DNA from: Nemopilema nomurai
Taxonomy: Eukaryota > Cnidaria > Scyphozoa > Rhizostomeae > Rhizostomatidae
DNA: 64,000 nucleotides
NCBI GenBank assembly: GCA_003864495.1
Contig: ML133458.1
Coordinates: 124,001-188,000, forward strand
Direction: 5' to 3'
In this document: positions 47,801-60,582 of the stretch, one piece after another
How positions within the stretch are numbered: the stretch's first letter is position 1
Layout: each line of letters opens with the position of its first letter
The notes under the pieces: model-generated
Told to the model about the DNA's origin: nothing
The model's database searches: none
What the model saw: the letters and a program-made list of their open reading frames with translations, nothing else
Position numbers and translations under genes: made by a program

Positions 47801-50800
47801 GGGCGTGCGCTCTTTTGAAGCCCTGTGCAAATTCAAAGTCTCGATTCCAGTGCAACAAAGGATAGCGTACTAACCTGTTGAGTTACTAACAACCGAATCT
47901 GATGGATTCTTTCGCGGGCTTCTTGGTGTTCAGCATCCAGCTCGAGAACCTCTTTGTAGCGCCCCGTAGCCTCTTTCCAGTCCCGGTCCTTTTCGTATCT
48001 AAGGAGATAAACAATTGGATTAGACTAAGAGTCATTGCAGCGAGGCTTGCAGTATAAAATGTGAGCGATTGGATCCTTCGCATGAAATGCAGGTTGGGAT
48101 AGAGTTTTTTGGGAAGCTTTTTATGGTTAGTTAATCAAAAAAAAATTTGAACGAACGTTTCGTACAAAACTGGTACAAATTGCTTTATCTGATCAATCAC
48201 CGTCACTTCACACTTCACACAGTGTTCACACAAGTCCAGGGGAAAAGGCGAACTCTTTCTGTCTACGAAGATTGGGATTTTTCATAGGAATTTCATTTAC
48301 AGCTCATGGCATCCTAAAGTGTTTTCTATCCGCAACTGGCTATATATTAGAAGTTTGCATACTCTGAGAAGTTTCAGACAAAAAATATTTCAGGTATGCA
48401 AAAACTGGTTCCACTATTTCTATCTTTTGGCTGTCATAAAGATTTTGTGCACGAATAGCTTAGTGGATGTTACTTTTGGTTGTAAACACTCTGAAAACAA
48501 CAAAATAATTCATGCTTCGAAAGGAGACATACAATAAGGATACACAAATAAAATTCAAGCAGTAAGTTGAGAAAGATGTTTGGCACAAAACAGCAAGTTA
48601 CCCTAGTCGATTCTAGTTCTGACTATAAAGTGTTTTAGCCTTAACCAGCTTATCGTTAGAATGCGCCTACTTGTTCGCCTGTTATCAAATTACCAGATAA
48701 ATACCCTAAGATTTACTCAGTGTATGGATTAATCCTTCTACATTCCTAGGCACTTTTAAAGTGGTTCTGCAAACAATGGTCTTTAGAGATACTTTACACC
48801 CACTAAAGCTAGAAAAATTACTGTTTAGTTAGCGATGCCGCGAGGGAAATTAAGGAGGCTACGCCCTTCCAGTGTGATAAAATTAAGAGAGAACTATACA
48901 CGAAATCTAAGCATCGACTGTGTCAAAACAAAAGTGAACTAGAAGCATGCATAAGTTCAGTGGGAATGACAAGTCAAAAGTTTCGCATAAATTCATAAAA
49001 TTTTTGAAATGACTATGTATAATCAAATAATAAGAAACTGAGGGAAGAACCATTTAAACAACATCAAAAGAGCAAGAATTTGTTGAAACGTCCAAAAATC
49101 TTTAAGGGCCTTCTATTTTGAAATAGTGGTCTAGCTTAGACCAAAATTTGGGCGCTCATTAGAGACACCTGGTATAGATGGTAACAACAGGCGATGAGCA
49201 CTTCCAACCAAAGCTTAAAATCGCCTTTGAGGGATTAAATCAAACGAAGCGATTCTTATTTCTTATGGAAATCTTCCTAACCATCTAGCGTTTTTGATTC
49301 TTTTAATCGTGTTTTATCTCTGCTTCAAAATTCCACAACTGAACGCTACCAGGGGCAAAGTCTTCTATCCTCTCTCGCAAAGATTCAGATCAGCTCCCAA
49401 AATAACCACCTCATTCGCGCGAAATTAACTTTCTAACATATCTTTACTGCAATTAACTAACGCGCGAGAAACAAACCACTGATCAATAAAAATGAATATA
49501 AACTCTAGGTAATGATTTTGTCCCAAATTGCTCATTTTACAATGAATTTATCTTTATTATCTGAAAATTCTCCTCATAATTGCACAATTTTGAGCAACAA
49601 AAGGACGAAGACGTAAGTATAGATCAAATTGTCCTTTTCGATTAAATTTGTTTTCCTACAATCCCCTCGTTATTGACCCAAAACTAAATCGTGTCATGAA
49701 CACGGGAAGCCCTTAAACAGCAGCAAAACAGTAGGTTCTACTGAGACCTTCTAACAACCGAAAGCTTTGCCAACTTCACTTACTGTTTCGCCAATGAGAG
49801 CAGCGTTTCACAAAGGTACTTCAAGCCATTACGATGGGAAGGGTGGATTTCAAGCGCTTTGCGGAAGTCGACTATTGCAGACTTTAGCATCCCTTGATTC
49901 GCTCTCCTAAGAAATGAAGAATGTCAAAATCAAGAGCAAAATGCTTTTAACTGCTAAGGTATATAGATGTGTAAAGAAGGGACTTTTGCCGTGCTGCACA
50001 GGTCTTGACGCAACCGGAGAAGGTAAAATTACTTGTTGGAGCTCAATACCAAGGAAAATCAAAAGCCTTTTCTTCGTTTGAAAGCTGCTAGCTTTGAAGT
50101 GAGGGATAAATCGAACAAAGTCTGGCATTTTTTATTAATGTTTTACCTTAACCATTTCTAAAAAGTTATTTGAAGCCTTATATTATCAGAAAATACTAAA
50201 ATGTCTGATGAAATAAAAAAGTATTAAATTAAAAATAATACCTGAATTGAGAAAAAATAAAGAAGTGCAAGAACAGGGAGAGAAAGAAGCATCAAAACTA
50301 ATGAACGACCCCGAGCGTGTTCTAAACTGCAAGAATCATGATTAGTCCAATAAAGCGGAAACTAGACGTGGTTCTGCGTCTCTGCTATAAAACCACGAGA
50401 AAGTCAACTGCACATCCGGCCTAACTCGAGAACGTCAGGACGAACTCGAAGCCTTCGCCCTTCCTTCCAACTGTCTCCGGTTACAGTCTACTTCAATGCG
50501 AGAACGACAGCTTAAATTGAAATCACGGATATCCCCATACAGAGGCCACTATAAACAGGAAATTAAATCCCCCCAAAACACAAGAGAGCAAGGATCATGC
50601 GAATGCTTTCATGGTCTATTGATACGAACTGTTGGGTGAGGTGAGCGTATTGGTGCAAAACAAACGACATCAAATTAGGCAATTTTAGAATCATAACAGC
50701 TTGCTGCCTAACGAATGCACTGTCGTATTTGAAAAGCAAGTTGTTCTTTTGCCTTCAGTTAAAAATCCTTATAAAATTCAGCATTTGAGTTGCACGTCTA

Positions 50801-53800
50801 GTTCTCGCATTCTTTAGTAGGCTACGTATATAAAATCAAGGGATTTAAAATTGAAGGGCAATAGGAAACTTGACAGTATCAGCTGAAAACCTCAAAGTGA
50901 GAATAATGGGAAAACCACAAGAAGGGTCACTACAACCCTTGGCTAACTGGTTGAACGCCTACGACCCTTAACTAGCCGCACATCTACGTTAGAAAACCAT
51001 AACAGCCAGCACAACATATTACACCGTTCACATTATAGAGAAAAATTACTTTTGCTTAGTTTTCATTCCAAGAAAGCCTCCTTCCAAATACATTTTCCTA
51101 GTTATGAAGAAATTAAGAAAGCAAAAGCTTCAAATAAAATACTATTATGCCTGTGAACTGTTTTTATGTCCTAAATATTGCACTAAAGTTTCTTTCCAAA
51201 ATTTCTCACGAAGTCGTCCCTCTAATTAAACTTTGTATAGTTACGTCAGACTGGTCAATTTGTTATATTGAAAAGCAAAACTTGTTAATTTAAACAAAAT
51301 CGTAACTTTAAACATTTACAAAACTTTTTGCAGTCCTTTTTAAACTCTGCCCTAAGATTCCGAATGCCAGCCTAATTCTAAATGTAGCCCCTATAAAATT
51401 AGGACTCCCCCTGCAGTAAAGAACTCGAGGAGAAGGCAATGGTAAATGGAATCATGACACGTACAGTCTGATTGGAGGGCAAGCGTTGAACGAAATCATG
51501 TCCAGTACAGCGACTAACTGGTGTGGACGTTTTAAAACGCACGAATGGAACTGATTGGGTAGAACCTGCGAACTTTCTTTCACGACACTCTCAATTCATT
51601 GGAGATGCAGGACCGCATCGAAGGAGGTGGGAAGTGATATTTCGAACGTAAAACTCACCCACTCAGGTTAAAAAGTGTTAGCTAATGACGGTCAAACAAC
51701 AGTTACTGGAAAATTCATCAATATTCGAGCAATCATGGCTAAATGTCATGCCCGGAGGGGGAAGGGGGGCTTCCGGAGCCTGCCAACCTAATAAAAGATA
51801 ATTCTTCCCCATATACTACGATACAGAATGTTGGATTGAAGAGCGTCTACGGTAGCACGTTGTGATTATGAAATAGAAGCAAAATAACATACAAAGCTCC
51901 CCTTGCAACCAGAGCCTCAACGTTAGTGGTGTGCATTTGGAGGGCTTGGTCGAAGCATTTTAGCGCCTCATTGTGTTTGCCTTCCTTAAAGAGCTTCACA
52001 CCATTGGCAACCCTGGAACAGATCAAAGATACTGTTATTCCCGGGGCATGATGCATTCTATCAAGTTATGTTCCTTGCGTATTTACGGATCTTATTCTGG
52101 AGTTTTATAGAAACTCGAAAACTCCAGAAAATCTCCCCTCTATTTGGAGAAAAGTTAATTGTTACCCAGTTATTAAACTAGAAAGGGCATTATTCAGACA
52201 ATATTTTATCTGTTCCATAGATAGTAGCTATTTGAAAAATATTAATAGAAGCTCTCAAAATGCAGAAAACGTATCCACCCATTCAAAAAACAAAGCCACA
52301 GAATTCAATAAAAGAAACTTCAGGGAAGAAACTTAGGTAAAGAAAGAGCCTCAAGGGAGAACATTAGACTAAAGAAGAGCCTTAGGTAATGGAAGAATTC
52401 TAGGTAAAGAAAGGACGTTAACTAGGTTGGAGAGCGTCACTTCTTAAGCTTTAATCGTAATAGAGAAGACAAGGGAAGAGATGAAGTTTCAATATTTTAC
52501 GATAAAACTTGAACGCATATCAGATATCTCTGTAGATATCAAAAGAAAATCCAAGTACCATTTAAAAGGCACTTCAGAAATACAAAAAGAAGCTTCTGTT
52601 AATTGGAAACTTTTCGTATATGAGGCCTATCCGTCTTCTTCTTCGCATTGTCAAGACAGAGAACATTTCAAAATGTGGCTCAGTATGAAACTCTCTCATG
52701 AAAACAACGTTGACCCACTCACATTTCTAATGACCATTGGGTCGATTGCCGCTCCCTGAGCTTTTCGCCAGTTTCTTCAATAGGAACGGCATGTCTAAAA
52801 GGCGAAAGTATAATCAGCAAAAGAAACCTAAAGCAAAAATGTCATCAATTTGGGAGGTCAGGCACAATATGAAGGCATCTCAAAAAGTAGAAAATACCCA
52901 AGTCTGAGAAAGATTTTATTTTGGTCTTTGGAATGCTCATCTATTTTTCAAAAAACGTGCTAAAAACCAAAGCACTGTCTCTCGTCTGTCTAATTCTAAA
53001 TTATTTATTCCTAAAGTGCTTCTTTGTTTTTTTCATAAAAATATTTCTTCTGCTGCTTCTGGTGAAAGTACTGGTTGCAGCGAATCTTGATGACAACGGT
53101 ATTCGTGTGTCGTGTTCTTGACACAAAGCGACTCAAAATGCTAAGTTGTTCGCCATTTTCTACTACTGAAGCTATTTCCCTTTCATTTAAATTTCTTACC
53201 GATGCAGCTATGTAAAACATTTCGCCTAATTTCGATATTATGCGAACGAAACTAGAACATGTACGTCATAATTTCCGTTTTAGATTATAAAAGACGTTGT
53301 GGACGAGACCAACCTATAATTGAATTCCAAGCAACATCGTTAAGAAATTTGTTTGGTCTTCAAAATTCCTCTCTTGTACTTAGCGAAAGCTCACAGCTTC
53401 ACATGAAGATTACAATTCCAGCAAATTGTTATCCTTGTTAATCACAGGACCACGAGAAACAGGTTTTACATAATGTGTATTTACAAACCACTCTCAACTT
53501 GATTCTTAATAGGTATTTGAAAGCCACAATCAACGAGACAGTTGCCGGGAGAACAGGCCATATATTCTGTCATTTTACAAAGGACCAGACATGCATCCAT
53601 TTCTTGACTTAGTCAATGACGCTTTACTCGACCTAGAGTTTTGTCTAAGTGTCCAGTCAATCACTGAAATTTCCTTTTGTTTCAAGGCGTCACTTCGCCC
53701 ATTTCGACCAAACGACGAAGCGTTATACCTGGATTCTATCAAACTGCTATTGATTTAAAATTATTCTTAAAAGTTGAAGCAAAACTTTGAAATGATTCAG

Positions 53801-56800
53801 CCTTCGGGTTTTCTCTGTGTGGCGTACCGAATAGTCAACAATAACTTTACTGCTGCCTTCTAAGCTCGCGAGTTGCTCGCGAATTATTAAACAAAAAAGG
53901 AACCAAATGCTCTAGAAAAATATGCTCTTGTTTGTCAAGTTTTGTTCGACGGAATCTACTTGGTAATCCTTTCAAAACCAAAGTCCCCCACATTGTCTGC
54001 TTGAAGTCAAGGCTCTGATAAGAGGGGACAACTGGATCGCTTAGCCCCTCCACCCCCGGAAATCCCTTCCTGCTTGCAAGTATGTACTTGTTGAAAAAAT
54101 ATTCTACACGGGTTGATAATACTTACGACAAACTCTTTAAAAATGTGGCAGGCTGCTTCGTGTCGATTCCGAGATGACGCAGAAGGTTGTTGGTGGCCTC
54201 GGGATTCGCAAAAGAGGGCGTGGAAACCAAGTGCTCCATGTAGGACGCATCGGCGGCATCATCAATGGGCCTAAAAGCAGCAGTGAAAGCTTCATTCTAT
54301 GCAGCCCAGGCTATTGCCTACTTCTCAAGGTAGTTGGGTTGGGGAGCGAAAATGTGAGCTTATGGACGTCAAACAATCTGGGTTCTTGTAACGTGTTTAG
54401 TAAAGAGCAATATTTCCAGGAAAATCAACTCTTTTGAGCCAACGTATCCCATGCACTTGGATATTGACAAGGAATGATAATACAATGCAGAGTAGCCTAG
54501 AATGTGCAAACCAGTATGGATGATGGTGGAAACACGAGAAGGGTGGGCATTTTCATTAGCAGGTTAATTGCCGTAGCAGCTTTGAGAAAACATCTGAACA
54601 ATTTGTTTGACGAAGAAAAGCAAAAATCTTCTCAAAGAGAAGCAACATAACGCACAGAGTATGCGTACGACAGTTAATGACCAAAGTTTTTTTTGCAGTT
54701 TTAAGGAATTTCGGAAATAGAGGGAAAGAAAAATGCAAATTAAAAAAACCGTGGAAAAATCATCATTGGTGACCTCATGGCATGAAGACAAAACAGAAGA
54801 TAAAAACAAGAATGAGACAAAAGACAAGATAAACAGCATAAGAAGAGAAAAAAGCTAAAAAAATAGGAGGGGGAGGTAGAAGTGAAAAAGAAGGGCAATA
54901 GAATAGGCTGGCAATTAATAAATTTATATTCTAAGTAAAAAACTGATGCTTCACTCACATTTTGTTACTTCTTGAGAACTCTACAGCCCCCTAAAAAGTC
55001 CAAAAAGTCATTTAAATAAAAATTTAAATAAGTGGCTTTGTACTTTTGCATTTAGTCAGCTAATCATTCGAACATCTCCCCGATTAGTACGTATAATCAT
55101 TATCCATTGAAAATCCTTATTCAAAATAGCATCAGATCCGCAACCATGTCCACAGTCGAGAATATCTCACCAGCTCCATGTGACTGAGGTAATCTGGCAG
55201 CGATGACCTTCGAAAAGAGACAGTCAGCTTCCAGTTCTTCTGATCGACTGAGGAAACCACACCTGAAAATGGGCAGAAACTATTCTGTAGAATGCAACAC
55301 GCACACAAGTGATTTGGTCAAATCCCCTTAAGCCTAATAGCTGTCTGTCTCCAGTCCGGATAAAACCTTTTCTGCAATAGCATAGTTTCCTAGGCGACTG
55401 ATTCTATACGAGATTTATACTGATGAGAAATGTTCACGCCGGGTAGTTGGGTTCCAAACCGGACTGGATTCAAATAGGAGTAAGGCGTACATAAGTACAA
55501 AATAATGTTTATATTATCAAAATATTCTGAAAATCATTGAGAATCGACAATTTTCCAATAGCGTATGTTCTACAGTATTCAGAGCGCAGCGTTTTCACTT
55601 GAAACTTTGGCACAAGAAAGGCAAGATTTGTCAGAACTTAAGACAGCAAGAAAGTGCCAGACAAAAGACAAAATGAACGAAGTTTTGGTCAATAAAAAGC
55701 AGAAGTTTTATAAATTTGTCGGGTCCAACTCCTTAACACTGTGCAGAAAGTCATTGCGTGAAATTTGCGGAGTTTTCAGATGTAATAATCTTGCCAACAG
55801 CAATTGTCTCGAATATCGTGGGCGAACTGAAAAAACATTCCGAAATGTAGTTCTTTTCTTGTCGAGTGCGTTTAAAAATGCATCTGGATCTGATTCCAAA
55901 AATGTTTTCTGTTCAAGAGCCTTCAAATCCAAATAGAGAACGGTATTCGAAGATAATGCTTAGCGAAATTCCTCGTAATGGAGTGCAAATCCAAACAGAA
56001 CATTGTATAAAACTCATAGATCTTCAGAAATCAAGAGCTGATTAAAATTAATGCTACTAATGGTTATGACAATCAAAAACATAAGAGAGGTATTTTCGAT
56101 TCATAGCCATAACATCTAAGTCAATTTACTTTAGGTTAAATTTGTTTCGGTACAAAAATTTAGAAATCTTTGAATTTAATAAAAACATGTTTTAAGGAGG
56201 AGATTAGTTGATTCCCAAATGAGACAGGGGTTGTATGTTAAATTGAAAAGAATTTTACTCTGAATGGCAAGGAAAATTATAATAATAAATCAAATGAAAA
56301 GATTGTATATATGGCCTTGAAAGCAAAGGAAATAATAAAAATGACATTCTTTTGAATAAAATGACACATACTTTATCTGATTATACATAATTTACTTAAT
56401 TTCCTTTTTGGGAAATAAACAAAGGCAATTCAAAAACTTTTAAAACTATTATTGTATGACAAAATATGATGATGAATTAATGTTACTATTAAGTTTCAAT
56501 TAATTTTTGTACAAAAATATGGTACCTCTAACGTTATCTCCAATATCAAAGTCTGTGATGGAGTCACTTAGACGCCTTGAACCTGAGTGGGTCTTGAATT
56601 CTGAAAGGTTGCATTCTGCCTGAAATTATAGAGTGATAACATAATGTAAAAGAAGGTGAACATAGAGACATTTGTTTACCAAATCAAAGGAACAAAGCCT
56701 ACCCAACAAACATTTAAACTAGGAGAAAGAGTAGATTTCTCACAAAACTTGAAACATTGCAATTCATGAAATATGCATAAACATTTTGTTCCTACAAAAG

Positions 56801-58067
56801 ATGATATTCATGCAGTGAAATAAAGAAAAAGTTCAGCATCAAAATAATTTTCAAAGCAATTCACCTCATATGTTAAAAAAGGTGGCAAGCAGGCATGACA
56901 TTATTGCTACTGAGCAAATTAAAAAGATTATCGATCAAAAAAGGTAACTGCAAACCTTTATCTTCAAGTCACTTATCCATCTATTTGGGCCATAGAGAAC
57001 AGAATCAACTTTAATGAAAAGAGTGTCAGCCCATTTGTCATCAACCCTGCCTTCAACAATATCCCCCACAGATATAGTCTGAAAACAAAATTAAAAGTAT
57101 TACATAACTGATCAATATTACAAATTGCTGTCATACAATAAAGTATTAATGCAGAAAATTAATCCAGGCTACTCAAATTTAGCAGTGTTTAAATGTTAAA
57201 TCAAGAGTTCATTCAATTATCCTCTATTAAATCCTTGTGAGCATGGGTGATCCTGAAGCTACTGTCTTACTTTATCAAACATTGATTTCACCAAGTATCA
57301 AACATTAGCAGACAAAAACTTGAAATAAAGAAAATTAAATGAAAATCAGTTATGCATACAACCAAAGCTTGAATACTTTATATGATTGTAAAAACTTAAT
57401 CAAAGAGTGAATTAGATGAATAGAAGCTTCAAAATTTGCTTATGACTTGAGCAGGTTTATTACCTCAAAGAATCTTCTCTTTCTCACTTGGGCAGGTATT
57501 CTAAGCAGTTTCTCCATTGGCAGTGGTCGGGGAAAAAGTTCAACATCATCATGAAGAGCATCTGCTGCAAATTTACTTGATGTTGCTTCTGTTTGATATT
57601 TTCTATAAAAGTCTGGTAATTTTCTGGCAGTGAAATTTGCAACCATTTGCTGATATCTAAAAAATTCAAAAAACCAATCAGAAATAATCACAAACAACAA
57701 AAATAATGCCTTTCTGTGGTAGAAAAGTGTGTTACTTGCAAGGAAACAAGGTAATGCATACATATATAAACTTAGGTATAATCTTAGAATCTCAGAGTGA
57801 ATGGCTTTTGGGAAATAATATAAATGATGATCATTTTGGAAGGGTTGGGAAGGACAATGCTCGCATTTTCCTCATTGGGAAGCAACATTATTCGAATTAC
57901 TATCAATTGGACAAAGGAAGCTTATTATAATATCTTCATTTAGAAATAGGTTCCGATCTTTGGTAATCCAAACAAGTGCCTTCTTATTTCAGTAGAAAAA
58001 CACTAAAATTAGTGAATAAAAATATAAGCTATTGCATTTACCTCAGCTCTATGTTGTCATCTGCCAT
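44865..58067 (-). CDS. TTC14: Tetratricopeptide repeat protein 14, twelve exons
   Basis: Putative nuclear RNA-associated protein of about 607 residues. Exons on the minus strand: 58042-58067, 57464-57656, 56956-57078, 56526-56619, 55171-55262, 54127-54270, 52723-52794, 51893-52012, 49784-49906, 47875-47998, 46136-46278, 44865-45432. The order is N-terminal PRPLPMEKLLRIPAQV, a split S1-type RNA-binding fold (SVGDIVEGRV; FDIGDNVRGVV; LTVSFRRSSLP), then LLRHLGID. TPR helices follow: GVKLFKEGKHNEALKCF with NVEALVARGAL, AIVDFRKALEIHPSHRNG and EATGRYKEVLELDAEH. A Lys/Arg/Ser-rich tail resembles splicing-factor tails. This order and several motifs match vertebrate TTC14. Phases agree at all junctions except exons 5-6, where two bases are needed. 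The acceptor of exon 11 (GGAG then GTGTTA) is weak. The internal call is strong; these two junctions are provisional. Confidence 0.93.
44992..45051 (-). repeat. In-frame 30-bp duplication in the TTC14 tail
   Basis: Two 30-bp units, 29 of 30 bases alike, encode PVSSKTASKQ twice in a row. The length keeps the frame, and high identity suggests a recent duplication within the disordered Ser/Lys-rich tail. Confidence 0.92.
45570..45586. repeat. Poly(G) run of 17 in TTC14 intron
   Basis: Uninterrupted G run on the plus strand (C on the TTC14 sense strand), about 140 bp upstream of the last TTC14 acceptor. Confidence 0.9.
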
Positions 58068-60391
58068 ATTTTTCTACACTGAACTCAAGCCATTTCAATT
58101 ATATAGCTGGAATGAAAAATTTCAATTTTCCAAAAACTTTAGCCATTAGTCTGCCACGATATTAGATTAATTCTAAGCTAAGGGTATTGCAAGAAATGAT
58201 ATCTGTATTTTATTAAAGGCAAAAATTATTAAAATTTATTCAAATATATTATATATTCAGTTGCAAATAATTTGTTAATGACACTTCTATTATTCTATAC
58301 TTCTATTCAATAAAAAAGGAATGAGTGAATGTCCTCCAAGGTTTGTTTTTCATACTGTTGGTCACAGTCCTAACGAAGATGATGTTTCCCTTTTGTATGC
58401 AAGAAGTAGGTAAGAATATCATTGTGCTACAAAATTCAATCTCAAGTTGACTCATTTAATCTGACCTCAAAAAAATTATCCTAAAGCTTTTCCCAGGACT
58501 GTTTTCCCATATTTGCATGTATACATTGATAAACAAATACTTTTCCATTACATACATGCAAATAACAGTTAAATAGGCCATCACACCAAATTCATATATA
58601 GGGTACTTCCCTTGAAGGAATCCTTTCACACAATTTACCCAGCAGCATTGTATTGAAAAATTATTTAAAAATATGCCTCTGTTTGCCAAACCTTCTAGAA
58701 ACAGCTTTTAAAGAAGGGCAGCATTTTTGTTGGTTTGCTTCTGTGTAGGCCCTCAAAAGGGTTTTTTCTTCATATTTTTATTCATCAAGCAAATATTGGC
58801 AATAGATTCATAACCTTCATCTACATGTTTATATTCAGAGAGCCTTCTGTCAAAACTAAAAGGCAATTTGAGAGAAGCCTAATATTCTCCGGCGCTTTCG
58901 CATAGGTTTGATAAGTTGATATAAAACCTCTCTAAACATGAGTTCCAGGTGTTATACCATACTGCGCCCGGGCGCCCATGGACTATGGCCTCTTGTCACG
59001 AGCAATGTTTTGGGTGCTAAATGGGGACAATTAAGCAAGCAGTCTGAAAGCATTGCCGAAAGGCACAAAAAATTAAACTTCTTATATACCTACCCTAACT
59101 GATGGTTCTTTGAGCTCTAATCTCAGCTTAAAAGAAAAAGTAATAACAATTTTGGACCTCTCTTCTCCCACGAGTTCATTTTTCAGTACCACTGGATGAA
59201 TTGAATGGTTCCAGATCGAGGGCACTATTGACCTCTCATTGATCACAGCGAAGGCTCCCAAAGGCTCCCAAAGGAACTATAGCGATCTCATAAAGAGCAG
59301 CAATTCCATTAAAGAGGCTTCCATTTCAGCTTACACGTACCATAGCCCTAAATTAATCTTAACGAGATAACCTTGTTGCTCAATTCGCAAATGAACAAAG
59401 AAATACTTCCAGTTAAAATGCTAAAAAAGGTTTACATTTCTTGGGGTATTTTCTTCAGTTGTACTTGCTTCCTTTCACTGTCTAAAAATGCCCTTCGGTG
59501 CATCTATAGGCAATACTAATTTCAAATTCAGCATTTTTGCTCATTGCGAGCCAATATTGTGGAACAAAGTTTTACAATGTAACAGTTCTTCCTTGAAGCA
59601 CGTTAAACAATTTTCACCGTAATGATTCTAATAAGTCTCGATTCAAGTTACCAACTAACTAGAAAATGCCTCCTGAGGGAAATTCTCATTCCAGGGTGCA
59701 GTATATCTAGTTGCTACGAGAGTCGGGGGTTCAATTTATGACTTAGCATGTAGAGAAATGAATGCTTTGACATAAGAGGGTCCTGCCAATTAATTTTACA
59801 TCAATCAAGTCTTCGCAAGACTTACGATACTTTTAAAACTAGTAGATGCTATGGAACACCTTTCGATTACAAAATAGCAAGCCTCAAAGAAAACATTAGC
59901 TACTCTAGATATGATCTTCTTAAAATATTTACAAAGGTTGAGAAATTTCAAAGGCTTGAACATCGGATCAAGATGAAGCTGTTGAATACTTAAGAAACAG
60001 CTGCCTGGGGATCTGAGGGTTAGTGACAATTAAATGCGCGCAGGCTCGTTGAAAGCCAGTCCGGGCAAGGAGTAAGACAAGTGTAAAAGTTGAGGCAGTG
60101 GCAAAACATCTCCACCTGAATGATTACCACCAATCTTCTGACGAAGTCCTGCATTAGGGGCGTACTTCTTAATAAAGGGTGATGGGGTAAATGTTTTCTT
60201 TGAGGCAAATGATCCCATGAAGTTTGCCGTTATTGTACCAGGAACGTGCCTCTCACAGCTGTCACTCAAGTTGTTACCCACGTGACTTGCTATATAACCA
60301 CTGTAAATGGCACATGATTCAGAGTTCTTGTTTTGTGAGCTCATGAAAACATACACAATGTAACGAGTACATTTTTCTCCACAACTCGCTT
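58068..60391. other. Space between the calcium sensor gene and TTC14
   Basis: It should hold the TTC14 promoter just above 58067, but I recognise no TATA box or other defined element. The only item that looks possibly coding is the minus-strand frame at 60030-60356. Otherwise the sequence is AT-rich and featureless, with one GC-rich palindrome (GCCCGGGC) near 58967. Confidence 0.5.
60030..60356 (-). CDS. Unidentified minus-strand open frame, 108 codons, doubtful
   Basis: Open frame with an ATG at 60342-60344 (MSSQNKNSESC) and protein-like composition in its second half (SPFIKKYAPNAGLRQKIGG, then LPLPQLLHLSYSLPGLAFN). It lies just past the likely end of the calcium sensor gene on the same strand. 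It could be an alternative last exon of that gene, a small separate gene, or chance. I recognise no family. Confidence 0.25.
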   Translation of the reverse strand: MYVFMSSQNKNSESCAIYSGYIASHVGNNLSDSCERHVPGTITANFMGSFASKKTFTPSPFIKKYAPNAGLRQKIGGNHSGGDVLPLPQLLHLSYSLPGLAFNEPARI

Positions 60392-60397
60392 TTTATT
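60392..60397 (-). terminator. Poly(A) signal of the EF-hand gene
   Basis: AATAAA on the minus strand, about 185 bp after the stop codon at 60583-60585. Spacing fits a short 3' UTR. Confidence 0.5.
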
Positions 60398-60409
60398 GAC
60401 CTGATCTGC

Positions 60410-60495
60410 GGGGTTGTGTGGAAGGGGGTGAGGAGGGGGGTTGTGAAGAGGGTTGGAGGGGTGTGGAGGGGTGTGGATGGGATGTGGAGGGGGAG
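60410..60495. repeat. G-rich tract (C-rich in the mRNA)
   Basis: A run of GGG, GGGGG and GGGGGG groups separated by TGT or TGTGGA on the plus strand, lying in the predicted 3' UTR of the EF-hand gene. On the plus strand it could form a G-quadruplex in DNA; the transcript would carry the C-rich complement. Confidence 0.75.
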
Positions 60496-60582
60496 CTAGT
60501 GCGATTGGTTCTCCAATAACCAGTGTCCAATCGTCGATTTACGATCAGCCAGGTATCCTGTTTATCTACGTATCTACGTTCT

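Noticed and set aside
55565..55936. 123-codon plus-strand frame within a TTC14 intron
   Set aside because: No recognisable family, opposite strand to the host gene, and a length that can arise by chance.
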